Part shown: one piece after another, positions 12,379 to 25,236 of the stretch
Layout: each line of letters opens with the position of its first letter
Position numbering within the stretch: position 1 is the stretch's first letter
Assembly (NCBI GenBank): GCA_028829895.1
Contig: CM054177.1
Location: 79,010,163-79,074,162, forward strand
Origin: Sinotaia quadrata
Taxonomy: Eukaryota; Mollusca; Gastropoda; Architaenioglossa; Viviparidae
Reading direction: 5' to 3'
Length of the DNA stretch: 64,000 nucleotides
The notes under the pieces: generated by a model
Told to the model about the DNA's origin: nothing
The model's database searches: none
The model's input: the letters and a program-made list of their open reading frames with translations, nothing else
Position numbers and translations under genes: made by a program

Positions 12379-14177
12379 CTGTCGATCACTACAATCGCTG
12401 GCAATTGGGTTGCTGTAATTTGCTTTTGTGAATCTCCCAGTCAAGCAGTGTGTCTAGAGGACCGAAATAGATGCCGAGTAGGGGTACCCAGACTATTCTC
12501 CTAGGTCCTGCCTCATTCCTGGCTTTTATATTCAGAGACTTACCTAGCCACTTTATTCTTGGCAAATCGCCAGCAAGCCAAAGCAGTTTCCATTGCTCCC
12601 CTGTCCGGACTCCCCCCTAATCTGATTGTAAGTCAGTGATACAAGATTACATCATTGTTGCTAAATGGTGACCCAATAATCTTTCTTTCCAGCCGAATTG
12701 AGCTAACGATTTGCCAAGAACAAGATGGTCCCAGGTCTGGAGAGATATATTTTAATATGTTTATGACGTGACGTATTCTTTAAGACGGACGTAACATGCC
12801 TTCGTCAGTAGGCTGGTTTCTTACGAGTGAGAAAGGCTTCTACAAAGTTACTCCCCTTGAACTGCCTTTAATCGTCGCATGGAAGCATGAGTTCTCATAT
12901 GGAAAACAGTTAAATTCCCCCCCCCCCTTTTTTTTTTTTTTTTGGTGGTGGTGGTGATCGCGGGGATGCAAGATAGTTCTACGTTTTAACAAAACAAGGG
13001 AAATAAACTAGAATAACAAAAGAGGAAAAAATGGGTATATTGCAACAAATAGTTACAAGAGAGATCTTCAGTTCTATGGAGTATAGACGAATTGTTCTTT
13101 AAAAAAAATTTTTTAGTGACTATAAATATATCACCATCCATATAAACACAACCTTACAAGCAGTTGTTACGATAGCAGACAGATACAATTGTATACATTA
13201 AAATAGACATCTACTCATATCTTCCTTGTTACTTTCTGCAATAATAAGAAATTAAAACTGGGTAGCAAAAATACTGATAGGCCTAAATCTGCGGGAAAGT
13301 GCTTACTTCAGCAAAAATACGTTTTTCTTCTTGTTGTGAGCGTGCATATATATGTGTGTGAGAGGGAGACAACTCATTATAATTAAGTTTTTTTAAAGCG
13401 TTAAGGCTGATCGCTGCCCCACGTTCTTTTCTTTTCATTTCCGTTCCCTCTCTTTGAGTGGTAGCTTTCCTGCGGAGTTAAACCGAGCAATATACGTGTC
13501 TTGTTCGAACCGTAACACCCCCTCCCCCTTCAGACGAAGCATGTGAAAGCCGTCAAGCGAAAGCAAACATGGCAGGAGCTAATAATATTCACGGCCGTGC
13601 AGATTGTCAGGACCACATCCCTAGAGAAGACGTGCTCAAAGGGAAAAGGGGTATTGGGGTGGAAGAATAGATAGAGAGCTTAGAACCCTTGTGGAGGGGG
13701 GTGGAACCATTCTAATTCATATCCAGGCTAATCCTTCTTGTGAACATTTACATGTTAAAATTGTGTGATGCTAAATAAGGGTTTGGGTGATGATGGTGGT
13801 GATAACGGTGATTATGTCGATAATGTCCGAGGACTCTAGTGTGGACGAGAGACACGGCAAAGTAAGTACTACGGAGATGCTCTGGGAACCGATGTGAGGT
13901 AAGGGGTGTGGGATGGAAAGGATGGGTTGCAACCACAAAGAACCAGAGAACCGGTGTGGGTGGGATCCGGATGGAAAAGAGGACTGAACTATTTTATTTC
14001 AGTCATTTTCTGTAGTTCTCGCACTGGGAGAGAGTAGATAACAATTAGAGACAAACAGAGAAATGTACAACTGACTTAGAAACAGAATATGAAGAGAGTC
14101 ATCTTTCCTTTGATTGGACAAACAATGAGAAGGAGCAGTGGGGAATCTTCGTCGGGGGAAACATGAAAAAAAAAACC
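12379..14177. other. Unassigned stretch with homopolymers
   Basis: No gene found. Contains a C-run followed by a T-run and a short GGT repeat at about 12917-12956, and a GGTGAT-like stretch near 13790-13820. Confidence 0.45.
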
Positions 14178-14289
14178 TTCAAACAAAGTAACTAAAAAAA
14201 AAACAAGAGAGCGGACATGTGTTGACAAGAAAACATCACACAAAGTAACTAAAAAAGAACAACAGAGCGGACATGTGTTGACAAGAAAA
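14178..14289. repeat. 57-bp duplication
   Basis: Two copies of a unit containing CAAAGTAACTAAAAAA and GAGCGGACATGTGTTGACAA, 57 bp apart. Confidence 0.9.
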
Positions 14290-14546
14290 GGGCAAGAGGG
14301 AGATAAGATAGTAAGAAAACGAAAACAAAACTAAACAAAGCATACAAAATTATAAATAGGGGAAATATGAAAACAAAAGGAAAGAAAGAAAAGGAAAGCG
14401 TTAAGCAAAATTCAAAGATATTATAAAACCAAATAAATTAAAATTAAGTAAAAGAAAACAAGCAATCACACTTTATAAAAAATAGATAAAAAATTTAAAA
14501 TAATTAAACAAAACACAATTGAAAGACAGAAAAGAAAGTGTGAATT

Positions 14547-14625
14547 TGTGTGCGTGCGTGCGTGTGTGTGCGTGCGTGCGTGTGTGTGCGTGCGTGCGTG
14601 CGTGTGTGTGCGTGTGGTGTGTGTG
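14547..14625. repeat. (GT)n/(GCGT)n microsatellite
   Basis: Same composition as the run at 6.8 kb: blocks of GCGT alternating with GT, followed by a G-run near 14632. Confidence 0.96.
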
Positions 14626-15060
14626 CTGGAGTGGGGGGGGGGGAATACAAAGCACAACTAAAGAAAATTCTACCATCGAAAATGAAACAGAAGCACATTA
14701 TTAAAACAAATAAAAATTGTCATATACAAAGCAAAAATAAAAAATATATAAACTTCTTTTTAAAAAAAAAACAAGAACAAAGAGGGTATAATTATTGAGA
14801 AATAAATAAGTTATCTAACCCCCTAAGCGAAATTTGGCGTGAAGAGGAGATCCCAAAGAAACACAGTTCTTTACTTGAATTTAAAAGAAAAATAGATCAT
14901 CCCAATAAAAGTAATCTGTATATTTGTAAGATAAGCCCTTGACTGACCATCTAGTGGACATATAATAATTCGGAGTTGTCGACATTCGGTCCGAGCATTA
15001 AGTAGCTAAGTGATGAAATTAATAATATTTTTCACTAAATATATGTTATTGCATGACTTT

Positions 15061-15063
<3 letters not shown>
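14626..15063. other. A-rich spacer
   Basis: AT-rich single-copy DNA; nothing recognised. Confidence 0.4.

Positions 15064-15134
<71 letters not shown>
15064..15134. repeat. (GT)n microsatellite
   Basis: Uninterrupted GT repeat of about 71 bp. Confidence 0.98.
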
Positions 15135-15137
<3 letters not shown>

Positions 15138-15395
15138 TTATGAAGCGAGAGTTTGCCATATTTATTTCAGTGCTCCAGAAGTTTTCGATATTATAAGCGT
15201 GCTCCACGGTCTGTGGACGGTCTCGGACATGCCCCGCTGTTTTCTCTTAATTAGAAACTGATTCCTCTACCTTCCACCACCACCCCAGCCCCTCAGCCAG
15301 CCTCACAGAACTTCCTTTACACTTGAAACAACATAGAGCAGCATCCGCTATTGTGAAACATCCCGAGTCTCGACAGGCAACTGCATGGAAGTGCA

Positions 15396-16124
15396 TACAG
15401 TGCTGACGGGACAGAGAGGGTGGAGAAAGGTAGGGGAGATAGAGTGAAGAGAAAAGGAAAGTGAGTATAAGAGCAAAAGAAACGGGGAGATAAGAGTGGA
15501 GGAGACAATGGAAAAGGGTAAGAGAAGGAATAGACAGGGAGGACCAAGAGTAGAAGAAAAAAGAAATTGAGAGGGAAGGGCAGAGAATAGAGAGAAGAGA
15601 AAAAAGAGACGGAAGGAATGATAAAGAAAGAATGGAAGGATACGAGAGAATGTGAGAGAGGAGGGAAACTAAAGAAGAGTCAGAGAAAGAAAATGAGTTT
15701 GAATAAACAGCTGGAATTGGGTGTTGGAGTTGAAATAAGAATAAAGAGAGAGCGAAAGAGTGGATGAAACATTAGAGAGAGGAGGGAAGATGTGCTGGAC
15801 AAAGGAGGGAGAGAGAGAGAGAGAGAGAGAGACGAGACGAAACGGGGGTGGGCAAGAGAGATAGAAACCGAGAATAAGAGAAAAGAAAGAGACGAAGAGT
15901 AATTGTCGGGGGTTGGGTGGGTGCAGAGATGGAATAAGGAAGAATGATAGGTGATTTGGAGTGACTGGAGAATAAGAGTGAAAAAGAAAAGAGAGTAATG
16001 GGAGATTAGGGGTGAGAAGAAAGGGAGAAAGCGAAGACAGAAGAGAAATGTGGTGAATCAAGAAGAGTGGGAGGGTTTAAAAAAGGACCGAGACAATGGG
16101 AGTGAGATACAAAGAGAGGTGAGT
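15396..16124. repeat. Purine-rich (GA) tract, about 730 bp
   Basis: The plus strand is almost wholly A and G for over 700 bp, with GAGAGA and GGAGA motifs. There is no fixed period. Long pyrimidine-strand frames (for example 15669-16061 reverse) arise from the skewed composition and are not genes. Confidence 0.9.
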
Positions 16125-16529
16125 GAGAAATATCCAATACATTTTCTGATATAATAACACTTTATAATTTATCGTGGCTTTAACAAGGCAAAATAAAAAC
16201 ATATTGCGCATTTTTATGGAGAGAAACTGTTATACATGTTTTCATTGGCTTTAAAGATAAATAAGCATCTTTTTTTTTTAAATAGATACATTTAATGACT
16301 TGTTCGTAAATAGACCGCTTCCAACAACATGACGCACCTGACAAAACAGAAGACAGCAAACCTGTCTTGAAATGCCAGACGTGTACAAATGGAGGATGAC
16401 TGTTGTAAATGAGAAAACGAAGACCGCGACATCAGCTCAATGTTCTAATTAGAAATGAACGCGGTTCTACTTTGTTACTTCACAGCGCCCTTCCGCTTAG
16501 CCACGGAATTTCACAGTAATGGGAGTGCC

Positions 16530-16832
16530 GCATGTGTGTCTGTGTGTGAGTGTATGTTTATAATTGCATTCTGAGTGCTGTGTGTGTATGTGTCAGCTGT
16601 GTATGCAAGCATATGAGTGATGGTGTGAACAGACGTAAATATATGTGTTCATATGTGTGCGTACACACATATATGATGTGTGTGTGTGTGTGTGCCTGGC
16701 TGCGTGTGTGCATACACATGTGCGTGTAATATGTGTGTAATAATGTGAGTGTGTGTGAAAGTGCTCGCATATATGTGAGCATGTGTGTGTGTGCGTGTGT
16801 CAGTGTATTTGTGTATGTGTGCTTGTGCTTCC
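16530..16832. repeat. Degenerate GT-rich tract
   Basis: Imperfect TGTGTG/TATGTG repeats over about 300 bp; open frames on the reverse strand rich in His and Thr follow from the repeat. Confidence 0.88.
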
Positions 16833-17590
16833 AAAATTATACCAAAGGCGAAACTGATCTAAAGTAGACTCTCTTTATTACATTAAAATGATGTTTGTTC
16901 GTCTTTGCTTTGCTACGCTTGAACAATCCTTGCGAAAGAGTGTGCGTGCATCATCACCCTTAGCAACCAAAGCACCGGAGCAGAAAGATGTGGATGAAAA
17001 CAGGCACACAAAAAATACCGCAGGGACAAAGAAGTGAGTACAATGCAAGGGGGAAACTCCAAATCAATACAATAAAGTTTTTTGTTGTATGTAAAGTTGT
17101 TATATTTATATCTTCTAGTAATACATGTATTTGGAAAATTTATAAAACTTTGACTACATAATTCAGAAAGTAATAGTCGTTTATGTGTAGGGGGTGTATG
17201 GGTATGAGTGGGGTTGTATTTATAGATAGATAGGATGTATAAACCTATTCCCCTGTTTTCCAGTTTGAAGGAGGGAGGATTGCAAACTGCAGAATAAAAG
17301 TGGAAATCGCTACACTGGGGATTTGAATGTCGCCTTTCAAGACAAGATTAAGTCAAAATTTATAGAAAGTGATTAACACTTCTAATTTAAGTGAAAATCT
17401 GAACTTGTCTATGGCTGATTATAAGTTTTTCTATTAAAGAAAATAGATATTTTTAATGAGTAACTTAAGTGGAAAGATAATTTTAAAATTTTAACATTTG
17501 ACCAGATTCGATAATGGAATAAAATTACAATTAATTGTTGTAGGATTTGTAATGGTTGTTACAAGATAAAATTATTTGTATATCGCTTCA
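16833..17590. other. AT-rich spacer
   Basis: Single-copy AT-rich DNA, no gene seen. Confidence 0.45.
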
Positions 17591-17827
17591 AATGAACCCG
17601 TTGTAGTAATATATAACTTAATAAACCCGCTGTACTAATATGTAAGTCAATGAACCCGTTGTACTAATATGTAAGCCAACGAACCCCTTGTACTACTAAG
17701 TAAGTCAATGAACCCGTTGTACTAATATGCAAGTCGATGAACCCGTTGTACTAATATGTAAGTTAAAAACTCGCTGTACTAATAAGTAAGTCAATTAACC
17801 CGTTGTACTAATATGCAAGTCAATGAA
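17591..17827. repeat. 29-bp minisatellite, about 8 copies
   Basis: Eight degenerate copies of a unit containing TTGTACTAATATGTAAGTCA and ATGAACCCG. A G-run follows near 17850. Confidence 0.94.
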
Positions 17828-17934
17828 TAGGAAACTTTAACGCTTGCGGGAGGGGGGGGGGCTGATATCGGTTTGGAATCTGAACAAGTTAGTTACTTCG
17901 CTCTAAATGTTTGAATAAAGGATGAGTCTAACTA

Positions 17935-18165
17935 AAATCAACCTTCTGAGGTCGCATCAGAAAAGCCCCCAATGCATCAGAAATATTTATCCACCAACGT
18001 ATCAGAAATTCAGAAATATCTACTTGCCAACATATCAGAATTCACATCTATCAAACATCTCTATCTACCAACGCATCAAAAACTACCATTGTATCAGAAA
18101 TATCTATCTACCAGTACCATCAGAAATTAAATACTAATGCAGAAACTACCATTGTACCAGAAAAG
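17935..18165. repeat. Degenerate minisatellite, about 24-30 bp unit
   Basis: Repeated ATCAGAAATATCTATC and CTACCAACG strings at irregular spacing. The open frame at 17922-18137 is a by-product. Confidence 0.75.
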
Positions 18166-19879
18166 CCTTTCTACATGATTTGCAATTTCATAAAATTGTT
18201 CTCCGGCTCAGAAAAATGGAAAATGTTTCAGTAGATAGGAATATTATGGATGCATCACAGCAAGTATAGATATTCCAGATACGTCACAGTAGAAATCTCC
18301 CAGCAGACAGTAATACAGATTAGAATATCATATTTAGACTTTTAACCTTCAGCAAATTGAATTGTGTCCCTTTGAAAGCGCTCTTATCAAAAAATAGAGA
18401 TCATTTGTCTTTTGCATACTTTCAGCGAGTTACTATTGATCTTGATTTGCTTAAAAGTATGTTCGCGTTTATCATTACGGCTAAAAGATAATCTTTGTAT
18501 TTATTCATAATTACTAAAACCCTGATTATAAAGCAAAGCAGAGTTAGTAAAAGTTTTTAACAGTATTTGTTCTGTTGGCGCTTTTATAAATAATCAAAGC
18601 TCTCACTGCATCAAAGGTGGCCTAAATTTCCTTTCTAATAGACCAGCTCTCCCAGCCGGCGGCCGCTCTGTTAATCAAAATCGTCAGTAACAATGTGCTG
18701 GACTGTTTATTTTTATTATTTATATGGGGAGAGAGTAGTCTCTCGGTCAGGTGTCGTCCGCCCTTCTAATCAAAACTGTCACGGTAAAGCACTGGTCAAG
18801 ATTTCAATGGAGACAGAGCGTGGATCTCCCTGGCGGCGGCCGCCTTGCAAACTAACCACAACAGTCATTTTAAAAATCGCTGGACTAGATTTTATGCGCG
18901 AGAGATAATTCAGTTTTGTCTATATAGAAGTTGAAACACATTATATTAACAGAATGAGCTGTTTGGTTTGCTCTTTGTTGTTGTTGTTTTTATGTATCCG
19001 TATGCCTGTGTATCTGTATGCCTGTGTTTCTGCGTGCTAGTTGTTACTTCACTTTTTACTTTACCACTGGTGGTGACGAGGTTAGGACTGGTTATGTTGA
19101 TGTTTGTTTTTTGTTTTTTTTTTGTTATTGATTTAGCGGTGTTTAGTTTTATTTTTGCTTTTAATTTAGGTCTTTTTTCTTTTTCTCTTTTATCTTCTTT
19201 TTTGAGGATGGTGGTGGTGGTAGTTTTTGTTAGCTCTTCTGTTTATTTGTTTTAGGGTTTGATTTTGCTTATGCTATTATTCCTTGTCTTTTCTCTTTAA
19301 AGTTTTTTGTTTAGTTCTACTAAACAGTTGTTTACTGATGGACCACAAGGCTGTTTCATACATTTATGATTACTGACTAGTGACGTAAACTTTATCTTTC
19401 CGACATAATCAGTATCTAAGCTAAATCGAACCCAGCTTAAAAACCGGCGATTTAATTCATCTTTTATTTCTTCTTTTCATTTGTTTGAAGATTTTGTAAA
19501 GGGCAACAACAACCAAGAAGGGGTAAGGGATGGGCATTCTTCCAATCGACATGTAATAGCATGGTGCTACAAATCGGCTTGCGAAGGAAGACAGGAGAAT
19601 CCATATGCTTCCTAGTGAAGCTGCAGGAAGCACTGTGACAGATCAATTGGTCAGTCGATGAAAGCCAGCAGCCAGAAGACCAGGCAGTTAATTGACTCTA
19701 AATCCGTGAGGGTGAGTCTGCGACCTATAAATCAAACGGGGACCGAGCGGAGGGCATTCAATCTTACCTTGGAGTGCAATAACTTTGCACAATTAAAGAG
19801 CGTATCGCCGAGTCCTGATGTTTACTAAACTCTTCTACAGCTGAAGATGCAAGCAGTGGGCTCTAGCTGAATAACGTTG
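18166..19879. other. Unassigned stretch with GC-rich patches
   Basis: No gene. Two GCGGCCGC (NotI-type) patches at about 18658 and 18836 lie in a weak three-copy repeat (about 83-94 bp apart) that shares CTAATCAAAA-like strings. A T-rich stretch runs from about 18975 to 19320 and creates a hydrophobic pseudo-frame at 18968-19255. Confidence 0.45.
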
Positions 19880-20100
19880 CGTCGTGCTTCGTTTAACGTT
19901 TTACCGTAGACTGTTTTGCTATCTTTTTGCGGTGTTTGAAGCCGAGGTAACTTTAGACGTTTGGCTTTCTTTCTCACCGCCAAGCTTCGTTTAACGCAAC
20001 TTTAGACGCTTTCTTTTCTTTCTCCCGTCAAGCTTCGTTTAACATAACTTTCGATGTGTTCCTTTCACGTCGTGCTTCATTTAACGTTGCCTGTGTTATT
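19880..20100. repeat. Degenerate minisatellite, about 50 bp unit
   Basis: Four decayed copies of a segment containing AAGCTTCGTTTAACG and AACTTTAGACG. Confidence 0.75.
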
Positions 20101-20164
20101 TAACGGTGTGATGTCTTGAGAGGTGATGTCGAATATAGAGGGTTCATTGCAAACAGTCTGTAAA

Positions 20165-20445
20165 CGCTACCAAGGGATAATGTAAAACTTCAAACACTTT
20201 AAACACCCATTACAGAGAGATAATGTAAAACTTCATACACTTTAAACACTCATTACTAAGGGATAATGTAATTCTCCGTAGAGCTTTAAACACCTACTGC
20301 TGAGGGATAATGCAAACACTCCATACGGCTTGAATAATGTAAAACTCCATACACTTTAAACACCCATTACAGAGGGATAGTGTAAAACTCCATACGGCTT
20401 TAAACACCCATTACTGAGGTTTAAACACTCCTCCGAACGGCTGTA
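20165..20445. repeat. Degenerate minisatellite, about 44-60 bp unit
   Basis: Five to six copies with GGATAATGTAAAACTCCATA and TTTAAACACCCATTAC, of variable spacing. Confidence 0.85.
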
Positions 20446-20978
20446 AACACATGTAACAATAGCTCAAATCAAGGTCAAGGTTCTTCGCAAAGAAAATAAT
20501 TAAATACAAGCATACGGCTTTGTTCCTTTTATTCGTTGGAATGTAAGTGTATATGTACGTCTGTGAGTGTGCGTGCGTTCATCGGTATGTACATCTATCC
20601 GTTACATCCATTGATCGTATGTTCGCTTGTTTGTAGTGATTTTTGTTACTTAATGTATTTTACTTCTTTTGCTTTTTTTTATGATAGATGTGGGTTCACT
20701 GGGATGTTGATATTTTATGTCTTTTTTTATTGCATGTTGAGTGGGAGTGTTGATTTATATCTAATGTTATGAAGGAAAAGAAATTTTCCATTTTTTTAAT
20801 TTTGCTTTTGTCATATTTTTCTTCTTCCCTCCCCCCTCCCCCTTTATTTTACTGTTCTAGTTTTTGTATTTTCCAACGAAGTATATATATTTTTATGAAA
20901 TCACTGGGTGTATCCGTCGTAAATGACCGCTTATCTATTTATATTACAAAGAAATCTCTTATAGTATTTGGTGTTGTC
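20446..20978. other. T-rich spacer
   Basis: Single-copy T-rich DNA. Hydrophobic frames at 20536-20772 and 20769-21011 reflect the base composition. Confidence 0.4.
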
Positions 20979-21155
20979 AGTGCTTTTGTCATCTCCAGTG
21001 TTGAATTGTAGCCAGTGCTTTTGTCATCTCCAGTGTTGAATTGTAGCCAGTGCTTTTGTCATCTCCAGTGTTGAATTGTAGTCAGTGCTTTTGTCATCTC
21101 CAGTGTTGAATTGTAGCCAGTGCTTTTGTCATCTCCAGTGTTGAATTGTAGCCAC
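20979..21155. repeat. 35-bp minisatellite, 5 copies
   Basis: Five almost identical 35-bp units starting AGTGCTTTTGTCATCTCCAG at 20979, 21014 and so on. Confidence 0.97.
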
Positions 21156-21299
21156 TGCTGTAAGATTAACGTTTCAACATCACGTGTGTTTTTTAATCAC
21201 TCTAGCATAAATGAATATTTGTAGGCGTTCATTTAGATTGTTCAGTAGGACTGAACACATTTTTCTTTCTCGGGATGTGTACTGTTCATCACTACGGCA

Positions 21300-21495
21300 A
21301 ATGTAAAGTTGCACAGTGGGTAGATTCTTAAATCACTAGAGCAAATATATTGCTTTTTGCATATATTGCACAGCGGACAGATCTTAAATCACTAGAGAAA
21401 AATAATTCTTGCAAATTGTGCAGATTTATTTTTATCATTATAGCAAATGTATTCTTGTAAAGTGTGCAGACTCTTAAATCACTACAGCAAACATA
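21300..21495. repeat. Degenerate minisatellite, about 50-60 bp unit
   Basis: Three to four diverged copies containing TTAAATCACTAGAGCAAA and ATATTGC; a G-run follows near 21510. Confidence 0.75.
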
Positions 21496-21937
21496 TTGCA
21501 GTGGATTTGGGGGGGGGTAAAACAGCACCACGTCTTAGCTTCCCCTGATTCGTACCTTTGCATTAAGAGTGCACATAACAACGATCCCTATAAGTTGCAC
21601 GCACAACCGACACTAGAGACAATTAGGGATCTCTAGCACTGCTTGCGGGTTTGCATTTTGGAATAATTTAAGCCCTTCTATTTGAAAAATATTAAGATAT
21701 AGCTCAGAAATATCAATACCGTATTAACATTACCAGTGACGAGGTTAATCTGTCGCATTTAGATGGGATCTTCATTTCTGTCTGCTGCTGACGTCATCTC
21801 TGACAAAATACGCAACTCGTCTCTGACTCACGCCATAATATTATCGATTAAAGACTGAGGACGCATTGATTTCTAATTCTTTCGTAGGTAGTAAGAAAAT
21901 TTGCGACGGCCAACATCAGTGTCAAATTTCAAATATG
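21496..21937. other. Unassigned spacer
   Basis: Single-copy DNA; nothing recognised. Confidence 0.4.
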
Positions 21938-22312
21938 AGTTAGTGCAACAGACGACGGGTGAGCTAGTGCAACAGACAGATAAAGCTAGTGCACAAGACA
22001 GGGGTAAACTAGTGCACAAGACAGGGGTAAACTAGAGCACAAGACAGGGGTAAACTAGAGCACAAGACAGGGGTAAACTAGTGCACAAGACAGGGGTAAA
22101 CTAGTGCACAAGACAGGGGTAAACTAGTGCACAAGACAGGGGTAAACTAGTGCACAAGACAGGGGTAAACTAGTGCACAAGACAGGGGTAAACTAGTGCA
22201 CAAGACGGGGGTAAACTAGTGCACAAGACAGGGGTAAGGTAGAGCACAAGACAGGGGTAAGCTAGTGCACAAGACAGGGGTAAGCTAGTGCACAGAACAG
22301 GGACAAGCTAGT
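21938..22312. repeat. 23-bp minisatellite, about 16 copies
   Basis: Units of 23 bp with core ACAAGACAGGGGTAAACTAG. The middle of the array is nearly uniform and the first two and last copies are diverged. An A/T change giving CTAGAGC in place of CTAGTGC recurs in neighbouring units. Confidence 0.96.
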
Positions 22313-22538
22313 TTGGTGCGTGATATTGATTCAAGGCAACCCTTGTATTTTCTATAGAAAAATTACTTCACAAGCCAATGTGCGGTTTCCATACATGACT
22401 TGCACGTGTATTTTACTAAGTTATTTTGGATCTCCAAAATTCTTAATTCCAACGTCTTCGAGGACACTGAAGGATTCTGGTGCATGGAAATTAGATCCGT
22501 ACAACGTATCAATAGCAACTAGGGGTGAATAACACTAT

Positions 22539-22541
<3 letters not shown>

Positions 22542-22588
<47 letters not shown>

Positions 22589-22618
22589 ACCACCACCACC
22601 ACCACCACCACCACACAA
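22542..22618. repeat. (CA)n(CAC)n compound microsatellite
   Basis: CA repeat passing into a CAC repeat, then ending CACAAC. Confidence 0.98.
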
Positions 22619-22664
22619 CTATACACATACACACCAGAAATAACTATCAGTGATAGTATATCCC

Positions 22665-23076
22665 CAGGAGCAGGCAAACGTTTAAGAGCGTGGGCCGGAT
22701 AAAACTGTTGGAACAGTTCGCGAGCCAGAAAGATGACCAAAAGTCACAAAGTCCAGAAAGTTCAGAATATAAGATGAGAACAAAAGTAATTTTAAAAGGT
22801 GTATTTTATGTATTAAAAAAAATATATAAATAAATTAAATAAATCAGCTTCAACAAAAGGTTAATGAAATGGATTGTTTTGCTTACAATGAATCAGTGAT
22901 TCAATGACAGGCTTAATTGATGTGGTGGACAACGCCCATTTGTTTTATTGACTTTTAGTTTGCTGTCTCGCGGGCCGGATGGCAATATTAATTGTGAATA
23001 GCTTAGCAGGCCGACAAAAAAAAAAAAAACCTTCACGGGCCAAATTTCGCCCACGGGCCGGAGTTTGCCCACCCCT
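22665..23076. mobile_element. Non-autonomous hAT-type element (MITE-like)
   Basis: The left end reads CAGGAGCAGGCAAACG and the right end, read on the reverse strand, AAGGGGTGGGCAAACTCC. Both match the CAGGGGTGGGCAAAC terminus used by a widespread group of animal hAT transposons, and the GGGCCGGAT and GGGCCAAATTT motifs inside the ends are also typical of that group. The element is about 412 bp, has no transposase frame, and carries an internal poly-A run near 23017-23029. No clean 8-bp target duplication can be seen, so the copy is old. It sits downstream of the compound CA/CAC microsatellite. Confidence 0.78.
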
Positions 23077-23306
23077 TTCGGTAGAACATACGCACACAAA
23101 CATGTATAAACATTTAAACACACAGCAAATCAGCGCAGTGTATCAGTTGACACAAGTGGCGGGTACAAGTATTCAAGCACACACACACAAACATGATTAG
23201 AATCGTGTATCTGTGGCCAAAAAGTGCCACTGGATATGATTAGCGCCTAGTGTATCAGTAGTAACAAGTGGTGGTGGATACATGCACACTACACACATAC
23301 ACAAAG

Positions 23307-23308
23307 CA

Positions 23309-23377
<69 letters not shown>

Positions 23378-23388
23378 CACTCACTCAC
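23307..23388. repeat. (CA)n microsatellite
   Basis: Long AC run that ends in CTCACTCACTCAC. Confidence 0.97.
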
Positions 23389-23680
23389 GAGAAAGAATCG
23401 ATCAATATATAAATCTATCAATAGTTACAAATAGCGAGTACAAACACACACACACATACACACATGAAAACTGACAAGTATATAGTGTACATATGCCATT
23501 TTTGTCAGGTGTGTTGTTTTTTTTAATTTCCATATGAAACGGATATAAAGTTTGGGGTAATCTGGTCTTCTAAACTTGGTCGGACATATATTAATTAAAA
23601 TAAGTAATATTTAAAAACAAAAATGTATTCAACTTATAAATCTATCTGTCTTTCTATCCATCCATCCATCCATCTAAAGT

Positions 23681-23805
23681 ATCTCGAAATTGCATGAAAT
23701 GTTAAATAGTACTTAAAGAATGTCACGTGATTAGTGACTATGAAATATCACGAAATAGCATGAAGTGTTAAATAGTATTTAAAGAGCGTCACGTGAAGGT
23801 TTCAT
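23681..23805. repeat. Duplication, about 66 bp unit
   Basis: Two copies containing CATGAAATGTTAAATAGTA and AAGAATGTCACGTGA. A short (ATCC)n run lies just before it at 23650-23676. Confidence 0.85.
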
Positions 23806-23904
23806 GTTATCAATGTCACGAGAGCAGTGTGATGCTGCTGATGAAATGTCATGTAAGATTTATAATGCTCCTTAGAGTGTCACATGGATCAGCCTGTGTT
23901 AACA

Positions 23905-24105
23905 CTATATGTAGCATCAAACCTCTTTCAGTGCGGCATTTCAAATGTAGCATCATGAGCCTTTCAATGTGGCAGTTTCGATGTAGCATCATGCCTGTTC
24001 ATTGTGACATTTTATTTGTTGCATTATACCCCTTTCTTTGTGGTATTTTAGATGTAACATTAACATAGGTCTTCTCATTGTGATACTCTTAGGAGCATTA
24101 ACGAA
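23905..24105. repeat. Degenerate minisatellite, about 40-46 bp unit
   Basis: Five decayed copies with GATGTAGCATCATG followed by a CATTGTG-type motif. Confidence 0.75.
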
Positions 24106-24424
24106 TGAGAGAAAACTGACTCCACAATGAAGTTAGCGTTAAATTTGAAAAACAAGCTAATTTTACAGCCCTCTCCGATGTTTATCGCTCTACCCATCAT
24201 GCACTTTGCTGGATAAGAGCCTGAATCTGATTCTCCTCGATAAGAGCTCGCTTGGTTTACAAGCAAATAAGGAAACCTCCCGAGAGTCTTCTGACAAGAT
24301 TGGTTTCCCATTTCTTTCTTCTGCATGTTCAGTTGTAAGCAGGTAGGTTTCGTGTACGTGATTATGTGACCGTTATTTAGAGTTCTGTGTTCTGTGACAC
24401 CCTGCACTCCATTTTAGGTGACGC

Positions 24425-24590
24425 CCTACGTTCCGTGTTACCTGTAACGTGAAACACTGTGCTCCGTGTTATCTGTAACGTGAAACACTGTGCTCCGTGT
24501 TACCTGTTACGTAATAGTCTGTGTTTCACGTGATAAGCTGTTACTGGATACGTGAAACGCTGTGTGTGTCGTGGCACAGTATTACACGTA
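24425..24590. repeat. 31-bp minisatellite, about 5 copies
   Basis: Units with CTCCGTGTTACCTGTAACG and TGAAACACTGTG; the right copies are diverged. Confidence 0.88.
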
Positions 24591-24699
24591 CTGTGTTTAT
24601 ATGATCGAATTTGAATGAAAGATCCTGTTATTTGTAGGAAAACGAGTGTGTGAAATTAGAGGTTTGTATTGATACAGAGTAATAATTAAAAGTTGCAAG

Positions 24700-24795
24700 C
24701 TAGCAACTTTACGAGCTGAATTAACAGCTGCACGAAAGCATTTCTACGAGCTGAATTAACAGCAGTTAACGAGGCATCTCTGTACGAACTGTATT
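24700..24795. repeat. Short degenerate repeat
   Basis: Two clear copies and one poor copy of TACGAGCTGAATTAACAGC, about 40 bp apart. Confidence 0.7.
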
Positions 24796-24999
24796 AAACG
24801 CGTTCTGTTGACCATCTTTGTTGAACCGCAGATATCATTACTCCAGATTATTTCAACTGCATGTCTGCTTTCTAAGGGTAGTGATAACTGGCACAGCCAA
24901 GAAAATAGAATATTAGCGAGCTGAAAGCTATTTTAGGACATTAAAGTTAAGTTGAAAATATTAGTTAAGCAGTAAGTATGTCAACGTAACAATGCTAAC

Positions 25000-25236
25000 T
25001 GTATTTTGATATTTGATAAGGTTTCTGAATTTTTTTTTTAAATCATAAATCAGTAAGTGAAATTAAATTGAAGATGAAATAAGTATTACATGGTATGAGA
25101 TGAAGATTCTGTGGATCTGTATTTTTATATTTCATAAGGCTTCTGATTTTTTTTTAAAGAAACATAAATCAGTAAGTGAAATTAAATTGAAGGTGAAAAA
25201 AATATTACATGGTATGAGATGAAGATTCTGTGGATG
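25000..25236. repeat. Duplication, about 118 bp unit
   Basis: Two adjacent copies sharing AATCAGTAAGTGAAATTAAA and GGTATGAGATGAAGATTCTG, with starts near 25000 and 25117. Differences cluster in the T-runs. Confidence 0.92.

Noticed and set aside
13440..13520. Possible tRNA from a TTCGAACC string near 13503
   Set aside because: No matching A box at the right distance and no cloverleaf.
24075..24407. 110-codon reverse frame
   Set aside because: Partly overlaps a degenerate repeat; no domain or splice support.
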